DNA of 59,179 bases from an uncultured Clostridia bacterium (GTDB lineage: Bacteria; Bacillota; Clostridia; TANB77; CAG-508): the NCBI GenBank assembly GCA_944387425.1, contig CALXEV010000006.1:1-59179 (forward strand). The letters run 5' to 3'. The translations under genes were made by a program, and so were the position numbers. The notes under the pieces are model-generated. The model worked only from the letters and a program-made list of their open reading frames with translations. It was not told the DNA's origin and searched no databases. Shown here piece by piece: positions 1 through 7,345 of the stretch. The first letter of the stretch is position 1, and every line of letters starts with the position of its first letter.

Positions 1-152
1 ATTTTTTATTTTTCAAATTAAAGATTGCACAAAATTTTATTTAATATATTTTCGTAATTTTTATATACTAAAAAATGTGCTACTCCCCCTACTCTACTGT
101 TTTTACAAAATATAAAAGATTAGTTGTATTTCAAACTAATCTATAAGTAGAG

Positions 153-260
153 TTATTTAAATCTTTCCTTAGAAGACATATTTTCTTTTGGATTTATATT
201 AGGAATATACATAGGTCTTTTGATGCTTCCTCCATACATAAATGTCCTAGCAATACCAAC
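153..260 (-). pseudogene. possible C-terminal remnant of an unidentified protein
   Basis: Directly after the stop codon of the neighbouring ATPase the same frame stays open for about 35 codons and ends in TAA at 153-155. The peptide includes FMYGGSIKRPMY and ends KERFK. It has no start codon or ribosome binding site of its own and looks like the tail of a decayed or displaced gene. I do not recognise the family. It may instead be chance open frame. Confidence 0.2.
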
Positions 261-1517
261 TTAATATTCCAAACTATTTATGTTATTTAGAAATTCAAAT
301 AAACTCATTGTTATAATTCCATTATCATCTCTCCATGCTTTGATATAATCTTTGGTAATTATAAATTTTTTAAATGAATCATTTATTTTTAATAATGGTC
401 TTTCTTCTTGTTCTCTTTTTTCTGAATCGGGCATACTATAAGCTGATTGAATATAAAATTTATTATTACCTTTATTGGCAATAAAATCAATCTCCAGTTG
501 TTTATAAAAATCTTTGCCATTTTCTTTACCCTTATATTCAATTAAGCCAACATCTACATTAAATCCACGTTTCTTTAATTCTAAATAAATAATATTTTCC
601 ATAATATGAGTTTCTTCTTGTTGTCTGAAATTTATTAAAGAATTACGAATTCCAATATCGCTAAAATAATATTTTGAAGGGGTACTAATATATTTTCTTC
701 CTTTTACATCAAATCTTGTAGACTTTTCTATAATAAATGCTTCCTCTAGATATTGTAAATAGTTTGAAATAGTAGCTGGAGCAATATCAATATTCATTTC
801 GCTCTTAAATGTAGATGATATTTTCTTTGGATTAGTTAATGATCCTATACTAGAGGAAATTATTTTTAATAATATATTTATTATTTCTCTACTATTATCA
901 ATTCTATTTCTTTCAAGTATATCATTTATATAAACATTTTGATTCTGTTCTTCCAAATATTTCATTTTTCTTTCATCTGAATTCATTTTTGTTGCAATTA
1001 TTGGTAATCCTCCATAAGTAGCATATTCAATCCATCCATCTTGTATACTTCCATTATACGCAGACATAAATTCTGAAAAACTTAGTGGGTAAATCCTGAT
1101 TTCTTCTCCACGACCTCTAAATTCAGTTACAATATCAGTAGATAAAAATTTTGAATTACTACCTGTAACATATATATCTATATTTTCAATTCTTAATAAT
1201 CCATTTAATACACTTTCAAAATTTTCAACTAATTGAATTTCATCTAATAATATATAATATAATTTATTATCTTTTATTTTATTTCTAATATAATTACCTA
1301 ATTCTTTATTATTTAATAGTTTTTCATTTTCATCATTATCTAATGCTATTTTTACAATATGACTTTCGTCTACATTATTTTCTATTAGATATTCATAAAA
1401 TAATTTATTTAATAAATATGATTTACCACATCTTCTAATGCCAGTAATTATTTTTATTAATCCATCATTTTTAGTATCAATTAACTTATTTAAATAATAA
1501 TCTCTCTTTATTTCCAT
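261..1517 (-). CDS. AAA-family ATPase with DUF4143-type C-terminal domain
   Basis: A 418-residue protein of the AAA_14/DUF4143 family, common and often multicopy in anaerobes; its cellular role is not settled. The Walker A loop GIRRCGKS lies near residues 26-33 and a Walker B-like strand ending LLDEIQ near residue 95. The GSNSKFLS segment near 119-126 matches the sensor region. The C-terminal half (from about residue 200) has the winged-helix and nuclease-like character of DUF4143. The start is an ATG behind AGAGGTG. The gene stands alone among accessory genes, fitting a mobile or defence-related gene, but that is inference. No signal peptide or membrane segment is visible. Confidence 0.85.
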   Translation of the reverse strand: MEIKRDYYLNKLIDTKNDGLIKIITGIRRCGKSYLLNKLFYEYLIENNVDESHIVKIALDNDENEKLLNNKELGNYIRNKIKDNKLYYILLDEIQLVENFESVLNGLLRIENIDIYVTGSNSKFLSTDIVTEFRGRGEEIRIYPLSFSEFMSAYNGSIQDGWIEYATYGGLPIIATKMNSDERKMKYLEEQNQNVYINDILERNRIDNSREIINILLKIISSSIGSLTNPKKISSTFKSEMNIDIAPATISNYLQYLEEAFIIEKSTRFDVKGRKYISTPSKYYFSDIGIRNSLINFRQQEETHIMENIIYLELKKRGFNVDVGLIEYKGKENGKDFYKQLEIDFIANKGNNKFYIQSAYSMPDSEKREQEERPLLKINDSFKKFIITKDYIKAWRDDNGIITMSLFEFLNNINSLEY

Positions 1518-1565
1518 TTATAACACCTCTTATATATTTTATAATATATGGTTATATTTTGCAAC

Positions 1566-1611
1566 ATTAATCTAAAAAAAACTCCGAATTCGTACTCACT
1601 TTTAGATTAAT
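1566..1611. repeat. 12-bp perfect inverted repeat upstream of the AAA ATPase
   Basis: The arms ATTAATCTAAAA (1566-1577) and TTTTAGATTAAT (1600-1611) are perfectly complementary, with 22 nt between them. It lies 49 bp upstream of the ATPase start, so it could be an operator or a leader hairpin. No T-run makes it a convincing terminator. Confidence 0.45.
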
Positions 1612-1716
1612 AGTTTAATTAATATTATACGTTATTATTAGAATCTTATACAATACATATACATATTATAATTCAAATGTATACAAAATATCAAAAGACA
1701 GTGATATATATAAATT

Positions 1717-1947
1717 TTATAAAAATTGATTACATTCAATAAGTTCCAATGCTTTTAATTTATTCAATTCTTTTGAACTGCTAATTGATTCACCATCAAT
1801 TAAAGTAGATACATCTTTGCCTCCAACTAATAATGGAGCAATTACTATGTTTACGTAGTCAATTAAATTGTTTCTTAAAAATAGCCCGTTAAGATTTCCT
1901 CCAGATTGAATTGTTAATCTTTCAGCATTATATATACTAGATTTCAC
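1717..1947 (-). pseudogene. truncated RibD/dihydrofolate-reductase-like protein, C-terminal fragment
   Basis: The 76-residue reading frame matches only the C-terminal end of RibD_C/dihydrofolate-reductase-like proteins: IQSGGNLNGLFLRNNLIDYV, then IAPLLVGGKD and TLIDG. The N-terminal nucleotide-binding two thirds are missing. An in-frame stop lies just upstream, and the only start available is GTG. A good ribosome binding site (GAGGAG) instead serves an ATG in another frame that stops after six residues, suggesting deletion plus frameshift. Almost certainly non-functional. Confidence 0.7.
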
Positions 1948-2173
1948 TTTGAATCATCTCCTCGCTATCAGCCTTATACAAAACCTTTATACTCATTTAT
2001 TTAGACTAATAACTATATGCCAAAAAAATAAAAATGGCTTAAAATCGATTTTAGAAAGTCATTTCTTATTTTAAAATTTATTATTAGTTTAACAGAAGAT
2101 TGCACAAATTGAAATAAAGATAAAAACAATATTTTATTTAATATATTTTCATAAAATATGTATAAAAAATCAA

Positions 2174-2210
2174 AAAAATTATACACATTTTAAAAACATG
2201 TATAATTTTT
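2174..2210 (-). terminator. intrinsic terminator after the glucoamylase-like gene
   Basis: Arms AAAAATTATACA and TGTATAATTTTT form a perfect 12-bp stem with a 13-nt loop, followed on the minus strand by T-rich sequence. It lies 21 bp beyond the stop of the 2232-3473 gene. Confidence 0.7.
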
Positions 2211-2231
2211 GATATTTTTTTCAATATATCT

Positions 2232-3473
2232 TTAATATGTATAACTATATTTTTTGTTATCCACTGAAAATTCTAATATTTTTAATCCTTTTTGAACAAA
2301 TTCATTTTTCATAAAGTAATTCCATATAGTACTATTCAAATAGTTTTCAATCATTATTAATTCTATTCCTTTATCAATTCCAATATATTCTTTTGCAAAC
2401 CAAGATTTAGAACCTTCTAAATTATATCCATCTTTAAGTCCATATTTTCCCCATAATTTAGGATAATTATTATAATAATACTCCATTGCTTTTATGCTTT
2501 CTTCTGGCGTAAATACTATTGAACCAATTGCACCACATGGAGTTACAGTACCATCATTTTCTACATTTAAATCTACATCACATGGTTTTGCACCACAACT
2601 TATATATCCTTTGGGAGATAAACAGGCTGTTAGCCCCCATGAATTTTCATTATAAGTTTTAAACCTATCCTTGTTATCTATACAATATTGTCTATTAGCT
2701 TTTGTAGCTTTAGTTGAATTTTCAAACCAATCTATATTATTTTTATCTTTTAAATTTTTAAAGTTAATCCATGCATGTGAGAATTGATATGTAAATAAAG
2801 TTCCACAATATGTATATATTATATCTTCTATATTTTTATAATTTGCTTTTTTTCTTTTAAAATCATAATACATGCTTTTATCTATTGTAAATGTAGGTGA
2901 ACCTGCACCTAAAATATATAACATTAATTGCTCTGCATACATATCCCAATGTCCCCAAAAACCTTTTTCTGGGGTATATCCCATATAAAAATAATTTGTA
3001 TCTTTATTTCTATACCATTCCCAATTTATTCTTTTATATAATGTTTCTGCTTTTTGCTTTACTGTTCCTCCAAAATATTCTCCTGCTGTTATTGCACCAC
3101 ATATAAATATTGCTGTATCTATAATTGATATTTCGCAATTCCATTCTCTTTTTCCATTTTGTATATTTACAAAGTGATAATAAAATCCATTTTTTCCTTC
3201 CACATTGTATATAAATGTGTCTAATGTTCTATTTGCTCTGTCGTATGCTTTTTTATAGCTAATCCATTTGTGTTCTACTCCAATTATTAATGATCCTAAA
3301 CCATATCCTACAGAAGCTATACTTGCTATATTATTAGCTAATATTGTTTTATCTCTAATTAATCCATAACCTAAACTTTTTTTATTTGTATTAGCTTCAT
3401 TAATAAAAAACTCATAACTTTTTTTAAGTTCTCTTAATATAAGTTTTTTCCCATAGCATTTAATTAATCTCAT
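2232..3473 (-). CDS. glucoamylase-like glycoside hydrolase (COG5368 type), cytoplasmic
   Basis: The 413-residue protein resembles the glycoamylase domain family (PF10091, related to GH144 and to the hydrolase part of cyclic beta-1,2-glucan synthases), which acts on beta-1,2-glucans or similar polymers. Diagnostic stretches are YGLGSLIIGVEHKWISY near residue 57, MYAEQLMLYILGAGSPT in the middle, SWGLTACLSPKGY, and DGTVTPCGAIGSIVFTPEESI towards the end. These form the alternating helices of an alpha/alpha barrel. No signal peptide is present, so it should act inside the cell. The gene is monocistronic with its own terminator. The exact substrate cannot be read from sequence. Confidence 0.7.
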   Translation of the reverse strand: MRLIKCYGKKLILRELKKSYEFFINEANTNKKSLGYGLIRDKTILANNIASIASVGYGLGSLIIGVEHKWISYKKAYDRANRTLDTFIYNVEGKNGFYYHFVNIQNGKREWNCEISIIDTAIFICGAITAGEYFGGTVKQKAETLYKRINWEWYRNKDTNYFYMGYTPEKGFWGHWDMYAEQLMLYILGAGSPTFTIDKSMYYDFKRKKANYKNIEDIIYTYCGTLFTYQFSHAWINFKNLKDKNNIDWFENSTKATKANRQYCIDNKDRFKTYNENSWGLTACLSPKGYISCGAKPCDVDLNVENDGTVTPCGAIGSIVFTPEESIKAMEYYYNNYPKLWGKYGLKDGYNLEGSKSWFAKEYIGIDKGIELIMIENYLNSTIWNYFMKNEFVQKGLKILEFSVDNKKYSYTY

Positions 3474-3523
3474 AAAAACAACACATCCTCTATAATAATT
3501 ATAAAGAATGTGTTATACTAAAA

Positions 3524-3973
3524 TCAATGGTTATTTATGGTAGTAGTTTTCTTTAAAAACTCCTCTAATTCTATTTCATTACTAAAAATTTCTTCGAAAA
3601 TATTATATAAAGTATCAGTTGCTTCATATTTTCCTATTGCATAACATTTTTTTCCTAATCCATAAGCAATTCCAGATTCTATATGAGCTGCTTTTCCAGC
3701 AGGTAAAACTAATAATAAATTTTTAGAATTCTTTTCTCCTTCTAGATCATTATGAAATAAGTTTAAAACAATATCACTCTTTAAACTTAGTGTTTCAAAT
3801 TCTTTCTGTTTCTCTTCTGGAGTTTGATTTTTATTTCCATATCCCCAATCATCTTTATTTTTTAGAAAACAATAATAAGAAACTTTATATTTATCAAATA
3901 AATTACATATTTTAAGTATGTTTTCTTTATTTCTAGCTCTTCCTGCTATAAAAAATTCATATTTATTTTCCAT
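3524..3973 (-). CDS. nucleoside 2-deoxyribosyltransferase-like protein
   Basis: The 149-residue protein has the Rossmann-like layout of the nucleoside 2-deoxyribosyltransferase superfamily, which transfers or hydrolyses deoxyribose from (deoxy)nucleosides. It starts with a strand EFFIAGRARN, has SDIVLNLF in the middle, and then the hallmark LPAGKAAHIESGIAYGLGK, whose Glu corresponds to the family nucleophile position. I place the start at the ATG behind AGAGGAG, three codons into the longest frame. It lies downstream of no obvious partner. Many relatives are uncharacterised, so the activity is inferred. Confidence 0.6.
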   Translation of the reverse strand: MENKYEFFIAGRARNKENILKICNLFDKYKVSYYCFLKNKDDWGYGNKNQTPEEKQKEFETLSLKSDIVLNLFHNDLEGEKNSKNLLLVLPAGKAAHIESGIAYGLGKKCYAIGKYEATDTLYNIFEEIFSNEIELEEFLKKTTTINNH

Positions 3974-4025
3974 AATCAATCTCCTCTATAACTTACTTAT
4001 TTTTAGTCTTTAGCAAAATTATTAC

Positions 4026-4409
4026 TTATCCATCGATGCTTACATAATAAAACTTTTCAAAAACTCCATCGAATTCCACATCAATAATGTGCACATCATC
4101 TAATGTTTGCTTAGGATATGATAGTCTATTATTGTCTAAGTCAATGATAGCATTTCCTAATGATTTTTTAATAACATCAACATCATTTATTCCAAACATT
4201 TCTTTAATATCAGAAAGCATATATTGTATTATATTTAATAGTTGTTTATCATAATTATTTGCTAAATCTTTTGCATATTGCTCATATTCTGTTTTAATTT
4301 CTTTGCAAACAAAAGTAATGTTGTTTATTATCGCTTTGTATTGCTTGTTCTTTTCATCAAAACTAAATATTGACTTACTTTCTTTCCTAAACTTATCAAA
4401 TATTCCCAT
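4026..4409 (-). CDS. hypothetical protein, 127 residues
   Basis: I do not recognise this family. The protein is soluble and starts MGIFDKFRK, a beginning shared by many small immunity-type proteins. A helical middle is followed by a C-terminal beta region with DDVHIIDVEFDGVFEKFYY. The start has GGAAGTG 8 nt upstream. It lies between the deoxyribosyltransferase-like gene and the toxin-antitoxin locus, in an accessory stretch. An immunity function is only a guess from size and context. Confidence 0.55.
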   Translation of the reverse strand: MGIFDKFRKESKSIFSFDEKNKQYKAIINNITFVCKEIKTEYEQYAKDLANNYDKQLLNIIQYMLSDIKEMFGINDVDVIKKSLGNAIIDLDNNRLSYPKQTLDDVHIIDVEFDGVFEKFYYVSIDG

Positions 4410-4471
4410 AATATCTTCACTTCCAAGTTATTACTTTTAATTAATATGTTTTCATATTTTTTTAAAATTTA

Positions 4472-4501
4472 TTGACTTTATTATAAATTTTGATGTATAA
4501 T
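4472..4501 (+). promoter_or_regulatory. promoter of the antisense RNA
   Basis: TTGACT (4472-4477), an 18-bp spacer and TATAAT (4496-4501) form a strong sigma-A-type promoter reading towards the 3' end of the toxin gene. The predicted start is near 4508. Confidence 0.7.
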
Positions 4502-4507
4502 AAGTAT

Positions 4508-4612
4508 AGAAAGTAAGCAATTACAGGAATGTAGTTGCCCAAAAATAAATTTTGTTAGACTACACATTGCTCTGTAACCAATTTTTAAGCAATGTGTAGT
4601 TTCTATTTTAAT
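4508..4612 (+). ncRNA. antisense RNA antitoxin of a type I toxin-antitoxin locus
   Basis: A transcript from the promoter at 4472-4501 would run about 100 nt to the hairpin 4559-4600 (13-bp perfect arms ACTACACATTGCT and AGCAATGTGTAGT) followed by T-rich sequence. It contains no sensible ORF. It is complementary to the 3' untranslated region and last codons of the convergent 36-residue membrane toxin. This is the arrangement of TxpA/RatA- and BsrG/SR4-type loci. The same hairpin can end both transcripts. RNA ends are inferred. Confidence 0.65.
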
Positions 4613-4713
4613 TGATTATTAACCCATTGTATGTATATTATACATAGCAAGGCTAAATTTATTGTTATTGATATTATTAATCCTATAAATAGGAATGCTA
4701 ATATTTCAAACAT
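4603..4713 (-). CDS. small hydrophobic type I toxin, 36 residues
   Basis: The reading frame starts MFEILAFLFIGLIIS, continues as one hydrophobic helix of roughly 25 residues and ends with a polar tail WVNNQLK. This matches the short membrane-acting holin-like toxins of the TxpA/Bsr class. The start has a very strong ribosome binding site (AGGGGGTG, 5 nt from ATG). The leader folds a small stem (CTTGAT/ATCAAG) just upstream, which could limit translation. A convergent promoter produces a complementary RNA over the 3' end. The frame is too short for standard gene finders. Toxicity is inferred from architecture. Confidence 0.7.
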   Translation of the reverse strand: MFEILAFLFIGLIISITINLALLCIIYIQWVNNQLK

Positions 4714-4774
4714 AGCCTCACCCCCTAACTCTTGATAAGAAATCAAGGTCGAGGACAACCACACATCTGCTTAA

Positions 4775-4823
4775 CTTACTTTCTATACTAAAACATTTTA
4801 CAATAATCTTATAAAAAAGTCTA
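4775..4823 (-). promoter_or_regulatory. promoter of the toxin mRNA with start-site repeat
   Basis: On the minus strand TAGACT (4818-4823), a 17-bp spacer and TAAAAT (4795-4800) precede the toxin leader. Just downstream, the 15 bases at 4775-4789 are the exact inverse of 4503-4517 at the start of the antisense RNA, so both transcripts should begin with nearly the same sequence. Confidence 0.6.
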
Positions 4824-4891
4824 TAATTTTTAATAATTTAGTTATATTTCCTTCAATTCCCAAAAATTTAATAAAAATATTATATGAATTG

Positions 4892-5225
4892 TCATTTTGC
4901 CCAAGCACTCAAAATAATTTTATCAAATAATTTAAATTCACCACTTATTACTTCGTTGATTTGATTATCACTATTTTCTTCATCCTGAGTCATGTTACAT
5001 TGTTCTACATTTTCTGGCATATTAGCAAGTGCTGGTCTTTCGCCATTATTAATTTCTTCTTTTGCTTCTGTATATAAATCATTGTAATCTTCTGCTCTTT
5101 GAATTTCGAATAAATCTCCACCTATTTGTGCTTGTATTTCTTCTGCCATTAATTCTGTATTTCCTGTATGCGAAAAATATGCAATTAATATCTTGCTATC
5201 ACTTGAAAATGATTTTCTTGTTCAT
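4892..5225 (-). pseudogene. frameshifted, truncated flavodoxin
   Basis: An ATG at 5225 behind GGAGGTG opens MNKKIIFK and then stops. In another frame the flavodoxin beginning follows without a start: KILIAYFSHTGNTELMAEEI, carrying the FMN phosphate-binding loop SHTGNT, then GGDLFEIQ and NNGERPAL. After PENVEQ the sequence leaves the flavodoxin pattern; the usual FIGFPIWW-like segment and the rest of the fold are missing. One frameshift plus a C-terminal deletion is the simplest reading. The product would not bind flavin properly. Confidence 0.75.
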
Positions 5226-5278
5226 TCTCTCTTTTCACCTCCCACATGAATTAGTGTTGTAACAATTCTTTCAATTGA

Positions 5279-5309
5279 ATTATATAATCCGGTTGTAAGA
5301 ACCGGTCAA
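5279..5309 (-). promoter_or_regulatory. MerR-type promoter/operator of the flavodoxin remnant
   Basis: On the minus strand TTGACC (5304-5309) and TATAAT (5279-5284) are separated by 19 bp instead of 17. The spacer region holds a dyad, CCGGTT (5289-5294) and AACCGG (5300-5305). An over-long spacer containing a dyad is the signature of MerR-family activation by DNA distortion. No MerR gene is in the window. Confidence 0.5.
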
Positions 5310-5378
5310 TACTTTTTTGAAAATTTTTAAAATTTTTATTGGATATAACAAAAAATAAATAGTAGTTTTTAGTTCCTA

Positions 5379-5975
5379 CTATTTATTTTTGTCATTAAAT
5401 ATTTTTGATTGTATTTTCATATATATATCATACCAACTAAATACTCTTGTCATATTGTCTAATATCAATTCTCTGTTATACCTGCAATCATAGCAAAAAA
5501 CATGTGTATGTTTTACAAATGTTGGTATAGTTTCTGGGCTATCTTCTATCATTATATCTATTTTTAAACTATCAATTTCCTTTGTTTTATCTAGAGAAAA
5601 ATATAGTTCATCATATATTATTTTATTTTTCTCTAGCCAGTTTTTGGTAATTTCTCTAGACTTTTCTCCTTCTTTAGTATTTTCTGTTGTAAAATGTCTA
5701 GAAGTTATAATGTATATGTTATTTCCTTCATCCTTTAGCTTTTTTATTACTTCACTTGCATATTTTCTTGTAGGTTCATTTTGGCAATAATCCCAAAAAT
5801 ATTTTTCTCTATAATTATCTAATATACTTTTGCTCCAATTTACTTTTCCATATTCATATACATAAGGTCTTTTTAATCCTTCTAAATTATTTTCCAATAC
5901 ATATTTTGTTATTGTATCTATTAAGTAATCATCATCATTTGTTAAGACTCCATCTATGTCTATTCCTATATTCAT
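5379..5975 (-). CDS. HAD-superfamily 5'-nucleotidase-like phosphatase
   Basis: The 198-residue protein has all HAD phosphatase motifs: motif I DIDGVLT at residues 5-11 (nucleophile Asp5, acid/base Asp7), motif II ITSRH near 95-99, and motif IV DIMIEDSPE near 139-147, with Lys residues between for motif III. The layout fits the 5'(3')-deoxyribonucleotidase/NT5C-like group that dephosphorylates (deoxy)nucleoside monophosphates. It is monocistronic, with a promoter at 6103-6131. Substrate assignment is uncertain, since many relatives act on other small phosphoesters. Confidence 0.7.
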   Translation of the reverse strand: MNIGIDIDGVLTNDDDYLIDTITKYVLENNLEGLKRPYVYEYGKVNWSKSILDNYREKYFWDYCQNEPTRKYASEVIKKLKDEGNNIYIITSRHFTTENTKEGEKSREITKNWLEKNKIIYDELYFSLDKTKEIDSLKIDIMIEDSPETIPTFVKHTHVFCYDCRYNRELILDNMTRVFSWYDIYMKIQSKIFNDKNK

Positions 5976-6102
5976 ATTTTTCCTCCAATATTTTTTGGTC
6001 TTGCTTCAACTTGAGTACACTTTCTTTTCCTCACTTATTATAATTTTAATTTTATATTCTTTATAATTTGTAATTTATTTTTCAGAATATTTCTTCAAAA
6101 AT

Positions 6103-6152
6103 ATTATATCAGTCTGATTTCCCAAAATCAAGTTTTTTTCATTTTTGGGAAA
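6103..6152 (-). promoter_or_regulatory. promoter of the HAD gene overlapped by an inverted repeat
   Basis: TTGATT (6126-6131), 17 bp and TATAAT (6103-6108) point into the HAD gene. A 10-bp perfect inverted repeat, TTTCCCAAAA (6118-6127) and TTTTGGGAAA (6143-6152), overlaps the spacer and -35 element, as an operator would. No cognate regulator is adjacent. Confidence 0.5.
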
Positions 6153-6196
6153 TAATTATATATATTATATTGAAAACCAAGAACTTTATTTCTTAT

Positions 6197-6225
6197 TGAC
6201 TTATATATTGGTATATATTATAATT
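6197..6225 (+). promoter_or_regulatory. sigma-A promoter of the 47-residue ORF
   Basis: TTGACT (6197-6202), a 17-bp spacer and TATAAT (6220-6225) give a near-consensus promoter with a predicted start near 6232, about 45 nt before the ATG. Confidence 0.7.
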
Positions 6226-6275
6226 AATTCATACTTATTTAAAAACCTTTACAATAATTAATGGAGGTAATTTTA

Positions 6276-6419
6276 ATGAAACGAAAATTAACTGATTTTT
6301 TATTTCGGTTAGAAGATTTTAGATGTTATTTGGCAGAGCTAATTTCATGCACTTTGGGAGCTCGTATTACCATTGCACTACAAGATTTAATTGATTATTT
6401 CGATAGTAGGAAAGAGTAA
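6276..6419 (+). CDS. small hypothetical protein, 47 residues
   Basis: A short frame starting MKRKLTDFLFRLEDF and ending DLIDYFDSRKE. It is not a recognised family; the middle (AELISCTLGARITIALQDL) looks amphipathic or weakly hydrophobic. Support for a real gene is strong for its size: near-consensus promoter, GGAGGT six bases before the ATG, and an intrinsic terminator just after the stop. It lies opposite in strand to nearly all neighbours. A small regulatory or membrane-associated peptide is possible but unproven. Confidence 0.65.
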   Translation: MKRKLTDFLFRLEDFRCYLAELISCTLGARITIALQDLIDYFDSRKE

Positions 6420-6445
6420 ATATAATCGTTTCATTGTATTAGAAG

Positions 6446-6480
6446 TTGTCGCAGAATTTGCGACAATTTCATTTTTTAAT
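6446..6480. terminator. terminator shared by convergent genes
   Basis: TTGTCGCA (6446-6453) pairs with TGCGACAA (6459-6466) across a 5-nt loop, followed on the plus strand by a T-rich run. It ends the 47-residue ORF, and its complement may also serve the 6476-7159 gene. Confidence 0.75.
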
Positions 6481-7159
6481 TTGTTTTTTCCCTAATCTCA
6501 TATACACTCTCATCATTTAAAATAGCCACAATACAAGCATATCCACTATCATCAGGACGAGAAGCATTTGCTTGCTCTATTTTTTGTACATCCTTTAACC
6601 CAGAGATTGTTTCTGCTATAAAATTGCCAGTATTATATCCATTTTCAATGTCTACCCCTTTAACTGTACCATCTTTTAATAATAAGTAAACTACTGGATA
6701 CATTAAATCCTGTCCTTCTCCTCCATAGAAAATTTGATTTACATCTTCAGCATTTACATTACTTATAGTATATTTTTTATTATAGGTTAACTTATTATTA
6801 TCTTTTAATAATTGTTCATTTTGACTAGATTTAATTAAAGTTATAACTACATTTGTATTTTCTTTATCAATATTAAAATATTGTTTATTGATTATTTCAT
6901 ATTGTTCTTCGATTTCATAATAGTTCTTAAAGTCATCTTCCTTTACTTTTACTATTTCAAAATTACTTTTACCTGTATCAATGCTTGTATTATCATCAAT
7001 TACAGTTTCATTTACTGTATTATTAGTTTCATTAGAAGCTAAATTATTATTTTCTGCAACATTATTATTATCATTCGTATTTGTATAATAATATCTCAAA
7101 ATATAAAATCCTCCAACACATATTATTAAAATTAATATTAATATAATAATTTTTTTCAT
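6476..7159 (-). CDS. membrane-anchored extracellular hypothetical protein
   Basis: A 227-residue protein with an N-terminal hydrophobic helix (about residues 3-21) after MKK, then an Asn/Thr-rich spacer to about residue 65 and a soluble domain. No lipobox or cleavage site is convincing, so it is probably a signal-anchored surface protein. I do not recognise the domain. It contains DLMYPVVYLLLKDGTVKGVDI and ends with a short beta-rich segment. The Asn-rich linker is common in cell-wall-spanning proteins of AT-rich Clostridia. No partner gene is adjacent. Confidence 0.65.
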   Translation of the reverse strand: MKKIIILILILIICVGGFYILRYYYTNTNDNNNVAENNNLASNETNNTVNETVIDDNTSIDTGKSNFEIVKVKEDDFKNYYEIEEQYEIINKQYFNIDKENTNVVITLIKSSQNEQLLKDNNKLTYNKKYTISNVNAEDVNQIFYGGEGQDLMYPVVYLLLKDGTVKGVDIENGYNTGNFIAETISGLKDVQKIEQANASRPDDSGYACIVAILNDESVYEIREKTN

Positions 7160-7277
7160 AATTTACTTCCTTCATAAATATTATATTTTTCTATTGTTTA
7201 TTTTCTTTCTTCATTGTTTTCATCATATGCCTTATATTCTAATATGTCAATATAATTATCATTATTTTCATCTTTTT

Positions 7278-7320
7278 TTATTTTTATTAAAAAATCCCGT
7301 AGCTACAATGTAACTACGGG
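7278..7320 (-). terminator. terminator of the 7346-8026 gene
   Basis: On the minus strand CCCGTAG (7314-7320 complement) and CTACGGG (7296-7302 complement) form a 7-bp stem with an 11-nt loop, followed by a long T-run. It lies 25 bp beyond the stop. Confidence 0.8.
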
Positions 7321-7345
7321 AATGAAAGTTAGTTGTCTATGTCGG

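Noticed and set aside
4892-5149. 85-residue protein as a functional gene
   Set aside because: It is the middle of a flavodoxin with the true start in another frame and the C-terminus missing.
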